Origin: JAKFVC01 sp040386595
GTDB lineage: Bacteria; Planctomycetota; Planctomycetia; Planctomycetales; Planctomycetaceae
Assembly: GCA_040386595.1 (NCBI GenBank)
Contig: JAZKFE010000014.1
Span: forward strand, 1-64,000
Direction of reading: 5' to 3'
DNA: 64,000 nt
In this document: positions 62,101 through 64,000 of the stretch, piece by piece
How positions within the stretch are numbered: position 1 is the stretch's first letter
Layout of the letters: each line of letters opens with the position of its first letter
Translations under genes and position numbers: made by a program
Notes under the pieces: model-generated
Told to the model about the DNA's origin: nothing
Seen by the model: only the letters and a program-made list of their open reading frames with translations
The model's database searches: none

Positions 62101-62358
62101 CGGTTGCGGCCGGTTGTGATGACCGCCTTAGCCATGATCCTCGGTATGTTGCCCATGTCCTTGGGATTTGGAGAAGGTGGCGAACAAAACGCTCCGTTGG
62201 GTCGTGCCGTCATCGGCGGACTCAGCATGGCGACGTTTGCCACCCTGTTCTGGGTCCCTGTTGTGTATAGCACCATGTATGGTCGCCGCTCACCTGCCCC
62301 CACTCCCGCCGAAGAGTTCGCCGAAGAAACCTACCAGGAAGAACCGGTAACAGTATGA
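59146..62358 (+). CDS. RND efflux permease (AcrB/MdtB-like)
   Basis: 1070 residues. Begins MWIVRLALSRPYTFVVMAMLIAILG; porter repeats include PTDIFPEIDIPVVAVIWTYTGISPDEMETRVV and FPTVDSGQIRLHVRAPAGTRIEETERLF; the membrane motif LAVGILVDDATVEIENIHRNL near residue 393 carries the Asp pair of the proton relay. It differs much from the pump at 30454: the loops are shorter, it has LRPGMATVPGAQIPYPYGGK, and its adaptor gene follows rather than precedes. The ATGA overlap with the adaptor gene shows translational coupling. The substrate is unknown. The nearest regulator is the GntR-type gene upstream. Confidence 0.94.
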   Translation: MWIVRLALSRPYTFVVMAMLIAILGTVTIVRMPTDIFPEIDIPVVAVIWTYTGISPDEMETRVVGNYERVLVSTVTGIEHIESQSLNGISVVKIFLQEGANLDSAISQVVATSQQVLRSMPPGMFPPLVMRYNAANVPIVQVSLGSDSLSEQQLFDYATTGLRPGMATVPGAQIPYPYGGKVRQIMIDIDPEKLHAWNLAAADISAAVNVQNLIAPSGSAKIGDQEYNVRLNSSPDAVAAIGDLPIKSFGTRTVFIRDVATVRDGFTPQTNIVRVDGERGVLQPILKSGSSTLEIVNGVKARLPSIMATLPDTLRATLLSDQSIFVSGAIHGVLVEAAIAAGLTGLMILLFLGSWRSTLIVVISIPLSILVSIIVLNLLGQTLNVMTLGGMALAVGILVDDATVEIENIHRNLHLGKSIVPAILDGAEQIATPAFVATLCICIVFVPVAFITGAARSLFTPMALAVVFAMLTSYLLSRTLVPTMVQYFLSAEADMYRPGAQFGKRNWIWRIHDAFNVVFERFRNAYGLVLSWALHHRMHVATMFSLLVVVSMALFPLIGRDFFPTVDSGQIRLHVRAPAGTRIEETERLFAKIDAVAREIIPAHELQTIIDNIGIPNSGINLALSDGSLMSSADGEILITLTHHHSPTARYITQLRDELNTRFPDSTFYFKPPDIVTQVLNFGLAAPIDIQIVGPRKNYQQNYALAKQIRDHIATFPGVVDSHLQQVPLTPELLIDADRTLLSQLGLTQRDISSDLLVSLSSSGQAAPNYWLDPKTGVQYPLAVQTPQYRINSVDAITSTPIAVDGGHTEPQLLGNLAKVRRGIGPTNVTHYNIAQSFDVLAAAEGTDLGSVSTQINRYLDELRPTLPRGTTITVRGQVQSMNTSFRGLGFGLIFAVLLVYLLMTVNFQSWTDPFIILMALPGAVSGIAWMLFVTRTTLNVPSLMGAIMCIGVATANSILLVTFANDLRKEGRSALDAAWAAGVTRLRPVVMTALAMILGMLPMSLGFGEGGEQNAPLGRAVIGGLSMATFATLFWVPVVYSTMYGRRSPAPTPAEEFAEETYQEEPVTV

Positions 62359-63641
62359 CTACCACTCATGCCCCCCGTATCCCCGCCTCCCCGCGGGCCG
62401 AACCACCACACCCTGCCTCGTCCCACGAGCACGACGAAATCGGCTCGATTCCACCTTCCCCCCGCGCCTCCAAGCGAGCCTTGTTCGCCCTGTCGTTCAC
62501 CGCGATCGTGGCGATTGGCGGTGTCTTTCTGCTGGGTTGGGTGCCGCGCGTTCTGCAGTCGGCGGAGCTCAAGCACCACGCAGAAGAACGGAAGGCGGCC
62601 CTCCCGCGAGTCCTCGCCGCGCCCGCACGTCAGGCCCCGGAACTCGTCACCGCGTCTGTACATGGCGATGTGCAAGCCATGGAAGAAACCGCGATCTATC
62701 CGCGGACTTCCGGCTATCTCCGCAAATGGCATGTGGATATCGGCGACGAAGTTGAAAAGGGTCGCTTGCTGGCCGAAATCGACGCCCCCGAGGTGGCTCA
62801 AGAACTGCGGCAGATTGAAGCCGCGTTGTCTCAATTTCGCGCTAAAGCCGATCACGCAGCGGCCGGTTTGAAGCTGGCCGAAGTCACGTTGAATCGCAAC
62901 AAAGCCCTGCCGTCGAATGCCATCAGCAAGCAGGAAATTGATCAGAATGTCGCGTCATTGGATACGGCAAAAGCCGCCGTTGCGGCGGCCGAAGCCGATA
63001 TTGCTTCGGCGATGGCCAACGTGGAACGCGTCCGCGAACTGGACGCATTTTCGAAAGTCTACGCCCCATTTTCCGGAACCATTGTTGCCCGTAATATTGA
63101 AGTCGGCCAGCTGGTCGTCCCAGGCAACTCGATGGGCCAATCACTGTTCCGCGTGGCCAAGACCGACCCGGTCCGCGTCTTCATCAACGTCCCGCAGATC
63201 CTGGCCTCAGGTGTGGAAACCGGAATGCAGGCCGAGATCATCGTCCGTGAACGACCGGACCACAAATTCATCGGTAAGGTCACACGAACGGCACGCTCCA
63301 TCGATCCCAGCACACGCACCCTACGGACCGAAATCCAAGTCCCTAACGCCGACCGCGCATTGCTGGTCGGTTCCTACGTGCTGGTCAAGCTCGAAGTCCG
63401 CCAACGCAATGCCCCGTTGTTAATTCCCGCCTCGGCCCTGGTCTTCGATGCCAGCGGCACACGCGTGGCCACGATCGACGCCATGAGCATGGTGCGATTC
63501 AAACAAGTCGAAGTGAACGGCGACTTCGGAACCGAGATCGGTGTGGAAAAAGGCCTGAGCCCCACCGATCGCGTGGTCTCCAATCCTGGCGACCGTTTGA
63601 GTGAAGGAATCAAGGTTCAAATCGACGAGCCTCGTAAGTGA
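62355..63641 (+). CDS. RND periplasmic adaptor (membrane fusion protein)
   Basis: 428 residues; its ATG overlaps the permease TGA by 4 bases. A Pro-rich cytoplasmic start (about 1-38), one membrane helix (ALFALSFTAIVAIGGVFLLGW), the first lipoyl half (IYPRTSGYLRKWHVDIGDEVEKGRLLAEIDAPEV), a helical hairpin (about 140-215), the second lipoyl half (VYAPFSGTIVARNIEVGQLV), then beta-barrel (DPVRVFINVPQI) and membrane-proximal domains (TRTLRTEIQVPNADRALLVGSYVLVKL). The membrane anchor contrasts with the lipid anchor of the other adaptor. No outer membrane channel gene follows, and two hairpins end the operon. Confidence 0.93.
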   Translation: MTTTHAPRIPASPRAEPPHPASSHEHDEIGSIPPSPRASKRALFALSFTAIVAIGGVFLLGWVPRVLQSAELKHHAEERKAALPRVLAAPARQAPELVTASVHGDVQAMEETAIYPRTSGYLRKWHVDIGDEVEKGRLLAEIDAPEVAQELRQIEAALSQFRAKADHAAAGLKLAEVTLNRNKALPSNAISKQEIDQNVASLDTAKAAVAAAEADIASAMANVERVRELDAFSKVYAPFSGTIVARNIEVGQLVVPGNSMGQSLFRVAKTDPVRVFINVPQILASGVETGMQAEIIVRERPDHKFIGKVTRTARSIDPSTRTLRTEIQVPNADRALLVGSYVLVKLEVRQRNAPLLIPASALVFDASGTRVATIDAMSMVRFKQVEVNGDFGTEIGVEKGLSPTDRVVSNPGDRLSEGIKVQIDEPRK

Positions 63642-63675
63642 AGGCCGTCGATCGAAAGAGTTCAGACAGAGAACA

Positions 63676-63711
63676 ACTCCCGAGTTGATGAGACGTTAAG
63701 TCCTCGGGAGT
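63676..63711. terminator. hairpin between convergent genes
   Basis: ACTCCCGAG (63676-63684) and CTCGGGAGT (63703-63711) form a perfect 9-bp stem with an 18-base loop, between the adaptor stop (63641) and the convergent TPR-like gene stop (63717). No clear U tract. Confidence 0.5.
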
Positions 63712-63716
63712 GACTA

Positions 63717-64000
63717 CTAATCCACGCGCGACTGCAGGAGGGTTGCTCTCTCCTGCAGTCGCGCAATTTCTGCTTGTAGAAATAATAGTGGACTCGCAGC
63801 AACAACCGCGACCGCGCGTTCCACGGCCGCCCGTCCGACCTCGGGCGAATCCAGCTGTAGCGCAATTGTGGCGTGCGACATCAGCACGACCCCATCGCCT
63901 GGTGTGTATTCTTCGGCCAGTTGAATCAATCGCCGAGACTCATCGTGTTCGCCTCGATCTAACGCCAACAGAGCAGCCAGCGCCTGGATATTGCCGTCAT
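63717..64000 (-). CDS. C-terminal part of a TPR-like protein (runs off the window)
   Basis: About 94 C-terminal residues; the frame is open to the window end, so the start lies outside. Helical repeats with TPR spacing are visible: ALLALDRGEHDESRRLIQLAEEYTPGDGVVLMSHATIALQLDSPEVGRAAVERAV, and then a helical tail ARLQERATLLQSRVD. Role unknown; TPR proteins mediate protein contacts. The last codons form a 15-bp perfect DNA palindrome. Confidence 0.65.
   Translation of the reverse strand, partial: DGNIQALAALLALDRGEHDESRRLIQLAEEYTPGDGVVLMSHATIALQLDSPEVGRAAVERAVAVVAASPLLFLQAEIARLQERATLLQSRVD
63726..63764. repeat. 15-bp perfect hairpin inside the 3' coding end of the TPR-like gene
   Basis: GCGCGACTGCAGGAG (63726-63740) and CTCCTGCAGTCGCGC (63750-63764) pair perfectly around a 9-base loop. 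On the plus strand it stands second in tandem after the hairpin at 63676, downstream of the RND operon, so it may end that transcript while also encoding RLQERATLLQSR on the minus strand. Confidence 0.75.

Noticed and set aside
1..64000. CRISPR arrays, tRNA or rRNA genes, intact insertion sequences, replication origin
   Set aside because: No regularly spaced direct repeats, no cloverleaf or rRNA-like stretches, no transposase or integrase motifs and no DnaA-box cluster were seen on reading; a covariance-model scan would be needed to exclude small RNAs.

Overview
The window reads as a chromosomal segment of a planctomycete (order Planctomycetales; a Schlesneria-, Planctopirus- or Gimesia-like bacterium is plausible, but genus cannot be fixed by eye). 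The basis is family content: a DUF1501 protein beside a PSCyt1/DUF1549/DUF1553 protein, a DUF1559 prepilin-like protein paired with a small lipoprotein, a cadherin-repeat protein with an LEPR-like N-terminus, a TPR-sulfotransferase fusion, and intergenic inverted repeats of planctomycete style. It is draft sequence: four runs of exactly 10 N (23055, 27282, 27612, 58798) are gap placeholders. No rRNA, tRNA, CRISPR array, phage or intact transposase was seen.

Layout. 0-6.6 kb: secreted cytochrome-type PSCyt1 protein followed by a Tat-exported DUF1501 protein (minus strand, a 37-bp perfect inverted repeat between them), then a MoxR ATPase. 6.8-16.3 kb: ABC exporter, TPR-sulfotransferase, cadherin-like surface protein, an orphan protein and a secreted protein that joins a c-type haem motif to a terpenoid-cyclase-like toroid. 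16.6-30.3 kb: two small DUF2934 genes, one ahead of a cyclopropane fatty acid synthase and one ahead of an SDR and a DUF421 protein; also metallophosphoesterase, pilin-like/lipoprotein pair, PhoX-like phosphatase, catalase-like protein, lactonase-type propeller and two tandem ketoacyl-ACP synthases. 30.4-39.5 kb: efflux and protection block (RND permease plus adaptor, MATE pump with a MarR regulator, Dps, bicupin). 40-54 kb: signalling block with three two-component systems, two of them with sigma-54 activators of NtrC type, plus a pseudo-receiver. 54.6-64 kb: TreZ-like glycosidase, nitronate monooxygenase, GntR regulator, a second RND operon and the end of a TPR-like gene.

The most interesting signals are regulatory. 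Each NtrC-type locus has a sigma-54 (-24/-12) promoter candidate upstream of its kinase gene. At the second locus a large dyad, placed like an enhancer, sits between two divergent sigma-54-like candidates: one faces the kinase/regulator operon, the other a receiver-like protein whose phosphoacceptor Asp appears to be Glu. Other candidates are a repeated TGTATATGCA element at the marR and MATE promoters, an 11-bp-period direct repeat upstream of phoX, and dyads upstream of the GntR gene. Intergenic DNA also carries several families of long inverted repeats, including a nested pair at 49.8-50.2 kb.

All calls come from reading the sequence and remembered family motifs. No database search, folding or profile scoring was run, so regulatory sites are hypotheses.
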